Shown here: positions 25,199-33,754 of the stretch, in pieces
How the letters are laid out: every line of letters begins with the position of its first letter
Position numbering within the stretch: the stretch's first letter is position 1
DNA from: Promethearchaeota archaeon
GTDB lineage: Archaea > Asgardarchaeota > Lokiarchaeia > Sigyniarchaeales > SOKP01
DNA: 40,240 nt
Direction of reading: 5' to 3'
NCBI GenBank assembly: GCA_016840165.1
Contig: JAEOSU010000063.1
Coordinates: 1 to 40,240 of the forward strand
Made by a program: the position numbers and the translations under genes
The notes under the pieces: model-generated
Databases searched by the model: none
What the model was told of the DNA's origin: nothing
The model's input: the letters and a program-made list of their open reading frames with translations, nothing else

Positions 25199-26629
25199 TT
25201 ATTTAAAAGATGGTTTTTTATCTTGCCAAGGACAAAGCTCTTCAAATGCTTTCGAAACTTGAAGTACTGTTTTCTCATCGAAACGTTTGCCTACAATCTG
25301 CATACCAATAGGCTTTCCCAAATCATCCCATCCAGATGGAATTGACGCTGCAGGAAGACCAGTCAAATTAAATGGATATGTAAATGTCATCCAACTGGTA
25401 ATATTCAACGCTTTTTTACCTATTATTGGGAAAATTGTACCTGTTTCTAGCCATCCTGGTTTAAAAGCAGTACATGGTAATGTTGGAGTAATAAGTATAT
25501 CATAATCGTTAAAATAGTGATACATTACTTCATTGACTTGTTTTCTGAGATATTGCGCCTTTCCAATGTTCATGGAATTGTTGTCTAATCCTAACCTTAT
25601 TTGTGCAATTAAATCGGGATCAAAATCTTCAGGGCTTTTCGAATATGCCTTCTGTAGGTCGTATGCATAACCTATGGTAACTAATGTATTAAAAGCAAAT
25701 TCTGGATTTTTAATCTTTATCTTTGCCTCTTCAACATCCCAGTCATATTGATCAAATTTTTGCACACTATTGAGTAAATTTTTCTCAACTTCTTCTGCAA
25801 GGATTTTTCCAAATCCTAAGCTTGTGGAATACCCAATTTTCAGTTTCGGAGGGGTATCCTTTAAGACATTGAAATAATCAATATCATTATCGGGAAAAGA
25901 ATTGCTGTCAGCAGGGTGATTCCCTTTTAAAGCATTCAGCATTAAAGCAGCATCTTTAACGTACCGTACAATAGAACCATAATGATCCATTGTTTTAAAT
26001 GCAATTCCTATGCGGGGATAGCTAGGAATACGCCCAAAGGTTGGTTTTAAACCAAAGACACCGCAACAACTACTTGGAACCCTTATCGAGCCACCTCCAT
26101 CAGATCCTAAAGCTAGGGGTCCTAATCCACTAGCTACAGATGCTGCTGCACCTCCACTTGAACCACCGGAATTAGTTTCAATATCCCATGGATTTTTAGT
26201 TTCTCCAAAAATTTGATTATTCGTAAGTGCAATATGACCAAATGCAGGGGTATTGGTTTTTCCAAGCATCACACAACCTGCATCTAAAAGCCGTTGAACG
26301 GCTACATCATTCTCTTCTGGAATAAAATTTTCATACAATCTTGATCCAAAAGTTGTTCTTATCCCTTTTGTTTGCATTAAATCTTTAATTGAAGTAGGAA
26401 TCCCATTTAAAGAACCTAAAGTTTCACCCCTCTTGACAAAATTATCAGCCTTTTTTGCCAGTTCTCTTGCTAAGTCAAAATTTGTAGTACAGTAAGCATT
26501 TACAATAGGATTTATTTTCTCAATTCGCTCAATTATGGCTTCTGTAATCTCAAGAGAACTCAATTCTTGAGATTGGATTTTTTCCTTCATTTCATATGCT
26601 GCTAAATAACATATCTCTTCATCTTTCAT
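25199..26629 (-). CDS. amidase signature family enzyme
   Basis: Amidase with the Ser-cisSer-Lys triad: Lys82 (GIPTSIKDL), Ser157 (NSGGSSGGAA) and Ser181 (SDGGGSIRVPSS). All three are present. At 476 aa the length and the C-terminal GLPAASIPSGWDDLGKPIGMQIVG segment fit general amidases and the 6-aminohexanoate/GatA-like clade. Archaea normally use GatDE for tRNA-Gln, and no GatB or GatC is here, so a catabolic or detoxifying amidase is more likely than GatA. There is no signal peptide, so it should be cytosolic. It is convergent with the nucleotidylyltransferase, with 27 bp between. Confidence 0.93.
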   Translation of the reverse strand: MKDEEICYLAAYEMKEKIQSQELSSLEITEAIIERIEKINPIVNAYCTTNFDLARELAKKADNFVKRGETLGSLNGIPTSIKDLMQTKGIRTTFGSRLYENFIPEENDVAVQRLLDAGCVMLGKTNTPAFGHIALTNNQIFGETKNPWDIETNSGGSSGGAAASVASGLGPLALGSDGGGSIRVPSSCCGVFGLKPTFGRIPSYPRIGIAFKTMDHYGSIVRYVKDAALMLNALKGNHPADSNSFPDNDIDYFNVLKDTPPKLKIGYSTSLGFGKILAEEVEKNLLNSVQKFDQYDWDVEEAKIKIKNPEFAFNTLVTIGYAYDLQKAYSKSPEDFDPDLIAQIRLGLDNNSMNIGKAQYLRKQVNEVMYHYFNDYDILITPTLPCTAFKPGWLETGTIFPIIGKKALNITSWMTFTYPFNLTGLPAASIPSGWDDLGKPIGMQIVGKRFDEKTVLQVSKAFEELCPWQDKKPSFK

Positions 26630-26812
26630 ATAATTCCACTTTTTATATTTTTTATATTTGAAATATTTATGATAAACTCATATTTATACGAATACTATAT
26701 GTAAAAAAATTTTGGATATCTTATCAAATCAATTAGGATTTGAAAAAATTATTTAAATTTCTCTTCACTATATTGGAGTATCATCAATGATTTATCACTT
26801 GAATCGAGACTG

Positions 26813-27502
26813 TTGAAGTATAAATATAAAATAATATTAGTAATTTCGCTACTTAATATTTGTATACTTTTATCAATGTTCAATGTTAGAGTGAAGGCTC
26901 AAGAGGAGTTCACTTTAAGCGTTGACACTAATGAAGAGTATATTTGGGAAGTTACCGAATTGGATCTACCAGAATTTAAGCGAATTATTGGATTTGAACC
27001 CAACTTTGAATTAGGAGATCGTATTAGGTTAATAATAAGGGATATAATTGAAGGAGCAACAGGTTGGTCCATAACAGTAGAATTCTGGGATTACAAAATG
27101 GATTGGGGACAAGTCGGGAACATAGAAGATTTACCTATGAAAAATGGTCCAGAGAATTATGATGATTACATTTTCATTTTAACGCCTATTGAAGATTATC
27201 TTAGTAGTGTTGATGAATTACAAGGACCAGAATATACAGTTACATCTAATTCTATATCGAAAGTAATTCGGGCTGACACGGGTAAGGATTATATAATGGA
27301 GAAAGTATACGATCGTAGAGGTGTCCCAATTTCAGAGACCTTTTATGAATATACCACGAGAAGAGTCCTTGCCCGAGTTGAGAGCGCTTTAACTTCAATA
27401 TCATTTGGTTTTTACTTTTTAGGTTTTATTGCGGTAGCATTTACTGCAATTATTCTTATTACAATGAAAAGGAAGCGCTTTATCTTTTCTAATAGGAAAT
27501 AG
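26813..27502 (+). CDS. exported protein with C-terminal membrane anchor
   Basis: A 229-residue protein with a TTG start. A signal-like segment (KYKIILVISLLNICILLSMF) is followed by an external domain of about 165 residues that looks beta-rich and acidic. A C-terminal membrane helix (about 198-217) and a basic stop-transfer KRKRFIF follow, so the topology is outside with one anchor. The segment DYIMEKVYDRRGVPISETFYEY recalls the TGILL segment of the interrupted gene downstream, so the two may belong to one family of Asgard surface proteins. No enzymatic motif is seen. It is followed 55 bp later by a small membrane protein. Confidence 0.7.
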   Translation: MKYKYKIILVISLLNICILLSMFNVRVKAQEEFTLSVDTNEEYIWEVTELDLPEFKRIIGFEPNFELGDRIRLIIRDIIEGATGWSITVEFWDYKMDWGQVGNIEDLPMKNGPENYDDYIFILTPIEDYLSSVDELQGPEYTVTSNSISKVIRADTGKDYIMEKVYDRRGVPISETFYEYTTRRVLARVESALTSISFGFYFLGFIAVAFTAIILITMKRKRFIFSNRK

Positions 27503-27557
27503 GAAGGAATGTATAGAAAAGGGTGTACTAGGATTTTATTTTCGCTTAGGACCTTTT

Positions 27558-27749
27558 ATGATCCCCCGATATTCTTTATATTTAATTGTTAATATTCTGG
27601 GTGCATTAGGATATGTATTTCTTGCTATTACATATGGTGACGTGTTTATTATCAGTCCAGAGAGTTTACTTCTATTATTTTTTTTGATTTTTAGTACTTC
27701 TGTATTTATTTATGAATCGATAAAAATTTGGGAAAGAAAGCCTACCTAA
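27558..27749 (+). CDS. small membrane protein, two helices
   Basis: A 63-residue protein with two hydrophobic helices (about 5-27 and 35-54) joined by GDVFIISPES, and a basic C-terminal KIWERKPT. It is an unrecognised family. It sits between two exported proteins on the same strand and could be part of their unit. The start ATG has no clear ribosome site. Confidence 0.55.
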   Translation: MIPRYSLYLIVNILGALGYVFLAITYGDVFIISPESLLLLFFLIFSTSVFIYESIKIWERKPT

Positions 27750-27905
27750 TGTATCAACTTTAATTAGGTTATACTTATTTGAATACTTAAAAATCGCAAA
27801 GTTATATTTGTTAAGAATTATATTTATTTTCCTTATGATAAATTCTAGATTTATAATAGAAAATTGGTGATTTTACAAATCAATAGATGAAAATATTGTC
27901 ATAAT

Positions 27906-28820
27906 TTGAAACATATCGCCATTTTGCTTTCATTTCTAATGATTTTCCTTACGCCTTTAATACTTAACTCTAAAATTGCACTATCTCAACCTCAACCGTG
28001 GTTCGAAGATCGTTCTGAATTAAATCACTTGGAATACTATTTAGAATTCTCACCAGAACAAAAAGGATATTCTACAACAAAGTACGCTATAGATCTTGAA
28101 ACTATTGAAACTGAGACTGATTCAATATTAGAAGTTGATGTTACATATGATGATGTAGATTTGACAGAAGCAGGAGTAAATTTTAACTACAAGATAATGT
28201 TGGATGATCATGAACTCTTTTGGCCTAATATATGGTTCTATATCCAATATTTTAGAGATACGCATACCGAATTATTCTTAGACTTGACTAAAATTGGAGA
28301 GTCTCAAACATTTCGCGTGGATGAGACAGTTATCTTCGCTAATTATTTTAAAATAGAAGTTTATAAAGGAGTAAGTAAATTAGATTTATTATTTAACTAC
28401 ATGGGGGAAAAAGAATATAGCAAAGATCTTACATACAACTTTACCACTTTCCATTATCAAGCGAATTATTCGTGGGTTACTGATGGAATTTTTTGAGATT
28501 CATTAATTCAGTGGACACTCGCAGCTGACTATTATTTTGATAAAGAAACAGGAATTTTACTAGTAGAAAACTTGCACTTTCATAGATTCGATTTCAGACC
28601 TCTTAAACTTCAACTAAACTCACACGCAGACCTTTACATAAATAGAACTCTAGCAATGGTTAATTCGATGATATTAATGGATTCTTATGTGAAAATAGGA
28701 GGAAATATCAATCATACATTAGATGGCTTATATATTTGGATAGTATCTTTGGCTGTAATTATCCCTTTCGTAGCAATCGCTATTATAATAATAAGGAAGC
28801 ATTTTTTTAGGCGTAAATAG
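27906..28820 (+). pseudogene. exported membrane-anchored protein interrupted by an in-frame TGA
   Basis: A TTG-started frame with a signal peptide (HIAILLSFLMIFLTPLILNSKIALS) and an external beta-rich domain runs to a TGA at 28494-28496. The same frame then continues without a break to 28820, giving SLIQWTLAADYYFDKETG, LHFHRFDF, then a C-terminal anchor (LYIWIVSLAVIIPFVAIAIIII) and basic tail. The complete layout, signal plus domain plus anchor, appears only if the TGA is read through, giving about 304 residues. The context GIF-stop-DSLIQW would suit a Trp (TGG to TGA, one change). Options are a recent nonsense mutation, a sequencing error, or recoding as selenocysteine, which is known in Lokiarchaeota. 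I favour mutation or error. Confidence 0.75.
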
Positions 28821-28830
28821 TAATTTTAAG

Positions 28831-28906
28831 GAGTTTTATCAATGAACTCGAACTATAAACCATTGGTGTGTCGGGTAAGAGAAAGGATGTGCTTCCTTTT
28901 AAACTC
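28831..28906 (+). other. possible 76-nt structured 3' element between convergent genes
   Basis: The outer helix GAGTTT (28831-28836) with AAACTC (28901-28906) encloses two hairpins. These are CAATG (28840-28844) with CATTG (28861-28865), and AAAGGA (28882-28887) with TCCTTT (28894-28899) closing a 6-nt loop. This would be a three-way junction. It starts 10 bp after the interrupted gene and may serve as a terminator or stabiliser. I do not see the GAA/A internal loop and GC-rich apical stem expected of an archaeal SECIS. Confidence 0.3.
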
Positions 28907-28937
28907 TACAAAAAAAATAGGATAACTTTCAGAAATA

Positions 28938-29342
28938 TTAGAAGTTAAAGTCTTTTTGCCATTTCTGATATCCTAGCCGAAGTAAATTGAACCTTGATTT
29001 ATTTATTTTATTATCTACTTTATTTTTTGAAATGTCTTTCATCATTTCATGATATCGTTTATAATATAGGTCAGCTATAGGATTATCGTGGATAAGTTGT
29101 AAAATTGATTCCTCAGTAAAATATAGGATTAGATCGGGTACATAATTAGTTTTTTCTTGTGTTATTTCTAGCTTATCTTCATCTTTTTTAAAAAGATAAT
29201 AGCGCAGTTTAAATTTTTGTTCCTTTAAAGAGTTATGATATATTTTATATTCCCAACAAGCATTATTATGAAGATGCCTCATTAAATCAGGTTTATTGGA
29301 AAAATATTGCTTTAATTTATTAAATAATGCTTTTGAGTCCAT
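28938..29342 (-). CDS. SCP2-like sterol-carrier fold protein
   Basis: A 134-residue protein resembling the SCP2 lipid-carrier fold. An N-terminal helix (LFNKLKQYFSNKPDLMRHL) comes first, then beta strands (CWEYKIYHNSL, FKLRYYLFKKDE), the typical PDLILYFTEESILQLIHDNP segment (strand then helix), and a C-terminal helix ending LLRLGYQKWQKDFNF. I chose the ATG at 29342, preceded by GAGGAAT, over a TTG nine bases upstream. It is the last gene of a four-gene minus-strand unit and begins 18 bp after the ALDH stop. It would bind and present a hydrophobic substrate. The SCP2 assignment rests on pattern and size, without a search. Confidence 0.6.
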   Translation of the reverse strand: MDSKALFNKLKQYFSNKPDLMRHLHNNACWEYKIYHNSLKEQKFKLRYYLFKKDEDKLEITQEKTNYVPDLILYFTEESILQLIHDNPIADLYYKRYHEMMKDISKNKVDNKINKSRFNLLRLGYQKWQKDFNF

Positions 29343-29360
29343 ATTCCTCAAAATTGAAGA

Positions 29361-30854
29361 TTATTTTATCTTATCGATGTATTTAGATGTACCATCATAA
29401 ATATATTTTGGATATACTAGCTCTTGAGGATAGTATTTACAACCCGGTGGATATGCTGAATCTTTACATCCACCTAATGCTACAGTTATATCAGTAAGCA
29501 TTGGTCTTGCATTAATATAGATATTCGCTGCTTCCAATTGTGATTTGAATTTTTCGATATGTTCCTTATTAGTTGTATAAGCAACAGCCCGCATACCATA
29601 ATTACTGGTATTAGCCAGCTTTATTGCGTCATTTAAATCTTTAGCCTTGGTAATAGATCGAACAGGTCCAAAAGCTTCCTCTCTCCAGAGGAAAGGAGAC
29701 TTTGATAAATCCTCACATAATTCTGGTTTGATTTCTACAAGAGTAGGTACATAAAATAATCCGTAATCTTCACCTGTATCTACTTTTTCGCCACCAGTGA
29801 AAATTTTAGCTCCATATTTAATGGCATCACTCACCATTATTTCCATCATCATAAGAATCTTTCGGCTACCTAGAGGTCCTATATCAACATCGGGATCAGT
29901 TGGATCACCATACTTCAATTTCTCAATTTCTTTTATCAATAATTCTACATAATCTTCATATATATCGCTGTGAACGATAATTCGCTTCATACTGAAGCAT
30001 TGCTGTCCACTGTTAGTGTAGCTGGCCATTGCATTCCATTTTGCGACTTGTTCAAGATTTACATCATCCATAACGATGCCTGCATCATTTCCAGCGCATT
30101 CAAAAAAGAAATTTTTAAAAGGACTTGTATACATGGAAACGCCCATTGATTTATCTACGCTTTTTTTCAAAATCTGGGCATATCGTACCAGAATATCTTT
30201 TGCAGTATGGGAGGCGGTAATAGTCATTATTGTTTTAACAAGAGGAGATCTAAGAAATTCATCAACTGCCCAATTACCAGGAGCTATAACTATATCTAAA
30301 GCATCAAGAGCGGGAAAATCCATATCCTTCATCATTGAATATGCTTTTAGCATAGTTAATGGACATGCAGTAGATGGTTTGACAACAGCACCATTTCCTA
30401 CTAAGTAATTTGCTCCAAGCTGATACAGAGGAAGGCTGATTGGAGTATTTCTTGGTGAGACACAAGCGGCTAAACCTTGTGGTATATACCTTATTTTAAC
30501 CATTTGTTCTCCTTCAATACTAGTCAGTTGTTTTTCTTCTATAAATTGATAATACCAATCACAGAAACGGAATCCTGTGGTGACAATGTTTAATTCCCAC
30601 TCTGAGTATTTTATAGGCAAACCTCCCTCTGCAACGATTAAGTCTTTTAGTTCATTTTTCTTGAAGCGTAATTTGCTTGCAAATTTGGAAAGAAGTTGTG
30701 CTCTTTCAAAGAAATCCATCTCTTTTAATTTTTCTTGATTCTTATAAGCAGATTTAATTTTTTCTTGGACACTTTCTACTGTGTCGGCTGGAATACTTTC
30801 GATTAACTCTCCAGTATACTTATTTTTAATTTCCAATTCTTTTACTTTTGACAT
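29361..30854 (-). CDS. aldehyde dehydrogenase
   Basis: NAD(P)-dependent aldehyde dehydrogenase, 497 aa. The catalytic residues are Asn136 (SPRNTP), Lys159 (VVKPS), Glu252 (FECAGNDAGIV) and Cys286 (NSGQQCFSMKR). These are the full oxidising set, so it should convert an aldehyde to the acid. The usual E-L-G-G before the Asn-binding loop is E-C-A-G here, a mild variation. There is no extra domain. It sits between two SCP2-like genes and downstream of an extended SDR with gaps of 18-59 bp, which argues for an operon and a hydrophobic aldehyde substrate; the substrate is inference. Confidence 0.93.
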   Translation of the reverse strand: MSKVKELEIKNKYTGELIESIPADTVESVQEKIKSAYKNQEKLKEMDFFERAQLLSKFASKLRFKKNELKDLIVAEGGLPIKYSEWELNIVTTGFRFCDWYYQFIEEKQLTSIEGEQMVKIRYIPQGLAACVSPRNTPISLPLYQLGANYLVGNGAVVKPSTACPLTMLKAYSMMKDMDFPALDALDIVIAPGNWAVDEFLRSPLVKTIMTITASHTAKDILVRYAQILKKSVDKSMGVSMYTSPFKNFFFECAGNDAGIVMDDVNLEQVAKWNAMASYTNSGQQCFSMKRIIVHSDIYEDYVELLIKEIEKLKYGDPTDPDVDIGPLGSRKILMMMEIMVSDAIKYGAKIFTGGEKVDTGEDYGLFYVPTLVEIKPELCEDLSKSPFLWREEAFGPVRSITKAKDLNDAIKLANTSNYGMRAVAYTTNKEHIEKFKSQLEAANIYINARPMLTDITVALGGCKDSAYPPGCKYYPQELVYPKYIYDGTSKYIDKIK

Positions 30855-30913
30855 ATATAATTCTCATTAAGTTTAATTTTTGATAAATTTAGGACCTTTT
30901 AATAAAAAAAACA

Positions 30914-31393
30914 TTAAATGCTGTAAATATCATCATCATCTTCAAGAATACCCGCCGTTTGAGCGAATCTTCCATAACCCATATCAATTAGGAGTTGTGT
31001 TCTTTTGTTCAACATAAAATCGATCCATCCTTTATTTTCATCAGGCTCATTGTAGAAAGAGCCAAGAAGTTGGGCGTAATCTGTCTTACTTTTGGTCTGA
31101 ATTAGTTTTTCCACTGCTGTGACCGAAAGGGCTAGCTCCAAATCAGCATCAGTTGCTCTTCCCGGTTTAATTTCAATACCTTGACCATTTCGATACACGT
31201 TAAAAATATCTAGAGGGGACCTTGCATCATATTCTTCGATAGAATTATATAATGCAAAATCAAAATTAGATCCAGAAACTAAATCGGAAAAAATCTCAGG
31301 ATATTGTGATAAAAAGGTGGTATACTTTTTAGTTAATTTAGTTTTAAATTTTTCTTGATTATGAAGTTTAGTTATTAATTGATGTTCTGTCAT
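30914..31393 (-). CDS. second SCP2-like protein
   Basis: A 159-residue protein with an N-terminal helical region, then strand-rich sequence (FDFALYNSIEEYD, IFNVYRNGQGIEI). The segment ATDADLELALSVTAVEKLIQ resembles the SCP2 strand-helix signature in which Asp-Leu-x-Leu precedes an amphipathic helix. The C-terminal helix (WIDFMLNKRTQLLIDMGYGRFA) is followed by an acidic tail (EDDDDIYSI). It differs enough from the other SCP2-like protein in the cluster that they are not recent duplicates. It is located 34 bp after the SDR gene and 59 bp before the ALDH gene. The likely role is lipid or isoprenoid substrate binding. Assignment is by fold pattern only. Confidence 0.55.
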   Translation of the reverse strand: MTEHQLITKLHNQEKFKTKLTKKYTTFLSQYPEIFSDLVSGSNFDFALYNSIEEYDARSPLDIFNVYRNGQGIEIKPGRATDADLELALSVTAVEKLIQTKSKTDYAQLLGSFYNEPDENKGWIDFMLNKRTQLLIDMGYGRFAQTAGILEDDDDIYSI

Positions 31394-31427
31394 TTTGTAA
31401 ATACCTAATTCTAATTTCTTTTTTATT

Positions 31428-32420
31428 TCATCCTTTTGATTCTATATACTCTTTATACCAAGCTATGGTTTTAGATAATCCTTCTCTTAAGGGTGTAATT
31501 TCATAGCCTAGTTTTTTAATAGCTTTTTCTGATGAATATGACCAATTATAGTTTATCATTTTAACAGTCGGTCGATTTATGTAAGGCATTTTTTTCGTGA
31601 ATTTTGTTTTAAACTCACATAACCAACCATATAAAAGAGCTAAACTCATTGGAAAATGTCGTACTTTTTTATCACATCCTGATATCTCAGCAATTAAATT
31701 AAGCCAATCATTAAAAAGTATATTCACTCCACCAAGGATGAACTCTTCTCCTCTTAAATCATTTCTCTCTGTTATATTTGTCAAAAAATTGGCGATATCA
31801 TAAACGTAAACAAAGGAACCAATATTATCTCCCTTACCAGGGCATCCCATAAAAGATCCTTTGGTTATATCTAGTATAGTCTGCCCAAATATATTAAAAT
31901 CTCTGGGACCATAAGCTATTCCAGGATAAATTATCACAACATTAAGTCCTTTGTCAATATAATCCTTAATTAATTTTTTTGCTTGAAATTTTGTTTTAGC
32001 ATAATCAAGGAATAATCCATCCTCACTTTCAAAAGTCTCATCTACTGGTTCTTCAGGAGTTCCACCTAACGCAATAAAAGAGCTAACGTATATTAATTTA
32101 ATATCATTATTCATTGCTACTTTGGCGACATGCTCTGTACCCTTGATGTTTATATCTTCAAATACTGACTTATCTTTTGCCCACATGCGTGTATGGGCAG
32201 CTAGATGATATATAACATCAACATCATCTACTGCTTTATATAAACTTTCTATATCTCGAACATCACCATAAATATACTTTATATTTTTAAAATTCTGAAA
32301 AGGGGATAGATCACTCGATTCTCGTACTAAAAGCTTAATAAAATGCCCTTTTTCATAGAGTTTTTCAACTAATGGAACACCAATAAACCCCGTTCCACCA
32401 GTAATAAGGATATTTACCAT
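31428..32420 (-). CDS. extended SDR, NAD-dependent epimerase/dehydratase family
   Basis: A 330-residue extended short-chain dehydrogenase. The nucleotide-binding motif is TGGTGFIG (7-14). A GDVRD segment follows, then HLAAH, catalytic Ser113-Ser114, and Tyr140/Lys144 in DYAKTK. It resembles the 3-beta-hydroxysteroid dehydrogenase and dihydroflavonol reductase branch more than sugar epimerases, for example YVSSFIALGG and IIYPGIAYGP. First gene of the SDR/SCP2/ALDH/SCP2 cluster, so it may oxidise or reduce a lipid-like alcohol or ketone. It is divergent from the methyltransferase gene across a 162-bp promoter region. Confidence 0.92.
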   Translation of the reverse strand: MVNILITGGTGFIGVPLVEKLYEKGHFIKLLVRESSDLSPFQNFKNIKYIYGDVRDIESLYKAVDDVDVIYHLAAHTRMWAKDKSVFEDINIKGTEHVAKVAMNNDIKLIYVSSFIALGGTPEEPVDETFESEDGLFLDYAKTKFQAKKLIKDYIDKGLNVVIIYPGIAYGPRDFNIFGQTILDITKGSFMGCPGKGDNIGSFVYVYDIANFLTNITERNDLRGEEFILGGVNILFNDWLNLIAEISGCDKKVRHFPMSLALLYGWLCEFKTKFTKKMPYINRPTVKMINYNWSYSSEKAIKKLGYEITPLREGLSKTIAWYKEYIESKG

Positions 32421-32582
32421 AGTATAAAGATTAAGATATCAATAAATTATTGAAGAAATTTAGTTTTTAAATAAAAAGATTCTCATACTCTTGCGAGGTT
32501 CAAGAGTTGTGATATTTTTGAGTTGGTTTGATATGAAAACGCAAAAATAAAATAGACATAAAAGTATACTCACTAAATAAAG

Positions 32583-33125
32583 ATGGAAGATTATCGCAAA
32601 TTTATATCCCAATTAAGTTTACCATACTTAGGAACACCCCTAGAATTGATTCCATCAATTTTCGATACATTAACAGAAAAATTCTATCTAAAACGTAATT
32701 CTTCACAAAAATTTATTGATTTAGGCTCAGGAAATGGACGAATTATAATATTTTCCGCGGTAAATTATGGGGTTAAATCAGTTGGAATAGAAATTGACGA
32801 AAATTTGATTGAAGAAGCAAAAGAAACCATCAAATCGCTAAAACGTGAGAAAAAAATTCATAGGAAATTATTCAAACTCATAGAGATTAGAAATGAGGAT
32901 CTTTTTACACAGGATCTACAAGAGTATGATTTTATTTATATTTATTCCTTACCTTCTATGCAGAAATCCTTAAATCACGTATTTAAAACGACAAAACCTG
33001 AAGCAATTATTATTTCTTTCAAATATGAGTTAAAAGGTTTCGATTCATATTTACAGTATGAGGATTGTTTGGAGATTAAACATGAGAATAAGGTTTGGAA
33101 AGTAGATTTCTATAAAAAGATATAA
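32583..33125 (+). CDS. class I SAM-dependent methyltransferase
   Basis: A 180-residue Rossmann methyltransferase. Motif I is DLGSGNGRI (in FIDLGSGNGRIIIFSA), followed by VGIEIDENLIEEAK (acidic end of strand 2) and a YDFIYIYSLPSM motif IV. The layout, with a short lead-in PYLGTPLELIPSIFDTL before motif I, recalls the FAM173/ATPSCKMT group of protein lysine methyltransferases, which have prokaryotic homologues. That subgroup assignment is tentative. It stands alone with its own promoter region. Confidence 0.85.
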   Translation: MEDYRKFISQLSLPYLGTPLELIPSIFDTLTEKFYLKRNSSQKFIDLGSGNGRIIIFSAVNYGVKSVGIEIDENLIEEAKETIKSLKREKKIHRKLFKLIEIRNEDLFTQDLQEYDFIYIYSLPSMQKSLNHVFKTTKPEAIIISFKYELKGFDSYLQYEDCLEIKHENKVWKVDFYKKI

Positions 33126-33303
33126 AATTCCAATCTTAACTTGAATATATTCATTTTATATTATTCTAAAATAATTATCCTATTGAACGATGTAGCGATT
33201 TAAAATCAAACTTTGGATATCAATGACTGAAATGTAAAAGATATATTATTGATATTCTTAATTTCTATATAATCCAAATGTTATATAAAAAAGAGTATTA
33301 AAA

Positions 33304-33690
33304 ATGGAAGAACAAAATATTTCTAAATTTCTAAAATATGTATTTCTAGCTTCAGGTCTTGCCGCTTTCATATTTGGAATTACGTTTATCTTAATCGTAG
33401 AAGTTTATTATAACTTATTAAGTTGGCAAGATCAGGATCCTTTATTTGCAAGAGTTCTAGGTGCTGCTCTTATTGGTTTAGGAATTCTTCAATGGTTATC
33501 TTATAGAGAAAAAAAATGGGAAAACGTGAAGAATTTGGTAATTATGATGATTGTATGGCATGTTCTTGGTGCAATTGTAACCATATCGGGACAGTTTCTA
33601 TTCAATCTACCTTTGGGGAATTTGATCCATATAATTGTTTTTATTATATTTTCTATAGCTTACCTATACGCATTTTTCTTACAAAGATAA
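33304..33690 (+). CDS. four-helix membrane protein
   Basis: A 128-residue integral membrane protein with helices at about 10-32, 46-64, 75-96 and 102-125. A charged cytoplasmic loop SYREKKWENVK follows helix 2. The segment DPLFARVLGAALIGLGILQW resembles small DUF membrane families in which an Arg-x-x-G pair sits at the start of helix 2, but I cannot name the family. No catalytic residue is obvious. A 13-nt T-run 7 bp after the stop should terminate transcription. Confidence 0.7.
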   Translation: MEEQNISKFLKYVFLASGLAAFIFGITFILIVEVYYNLLSWQDQDPLFARVLGAALIGLGILQWLSYREKKWENVKNLVIMMIVWHVLGAIVTISGQFLFNLPLGNLIHIIVFIIFSIAYLYAFFLQR

Positions 33691-33696
33691 ACAAAA

Positions 33697-33750
33697 TTTT
33701 TTTTTTTTTATTATTTCGAAATTAATATCGTGAAATCAGTGTTTCACGAT
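33697..33750. terminator. T-run and inverted repeat between convergent genes
   Basis: On the plus strand 13 T residues (33697-33709) follow the membrane-protein gene. A perfect 9-bp inverted repeat (ATCGTGAAA at 33727-33735, TTTCACGAT at 33742-33750) with a 6-nt loop lies just after the GNAT stop on the minus strand. The T-run would end the plus transcript. The hairpin could protect the GNAT mRNA 3' end. Confidence 0.5.
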
Positions 33751-33754
33751 CTTA

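Noticed and set aside
25199..26629. GatA subunit of a bacterial-type tRNA-Gln amidotransferase
   Set aside because: No GatB or GatC nearby, and archaea usually use GatDE for tRNA-Gln; general amidase is the safer call.
28831..28906. Archaeal SECIS element supporting selenocysteine at 28494
   Set aside because: The structure lacks the GAA/A internal loop and the short GC-rich apical stem expected of archaeal SECIS, so it is not offered as proof of recoding.
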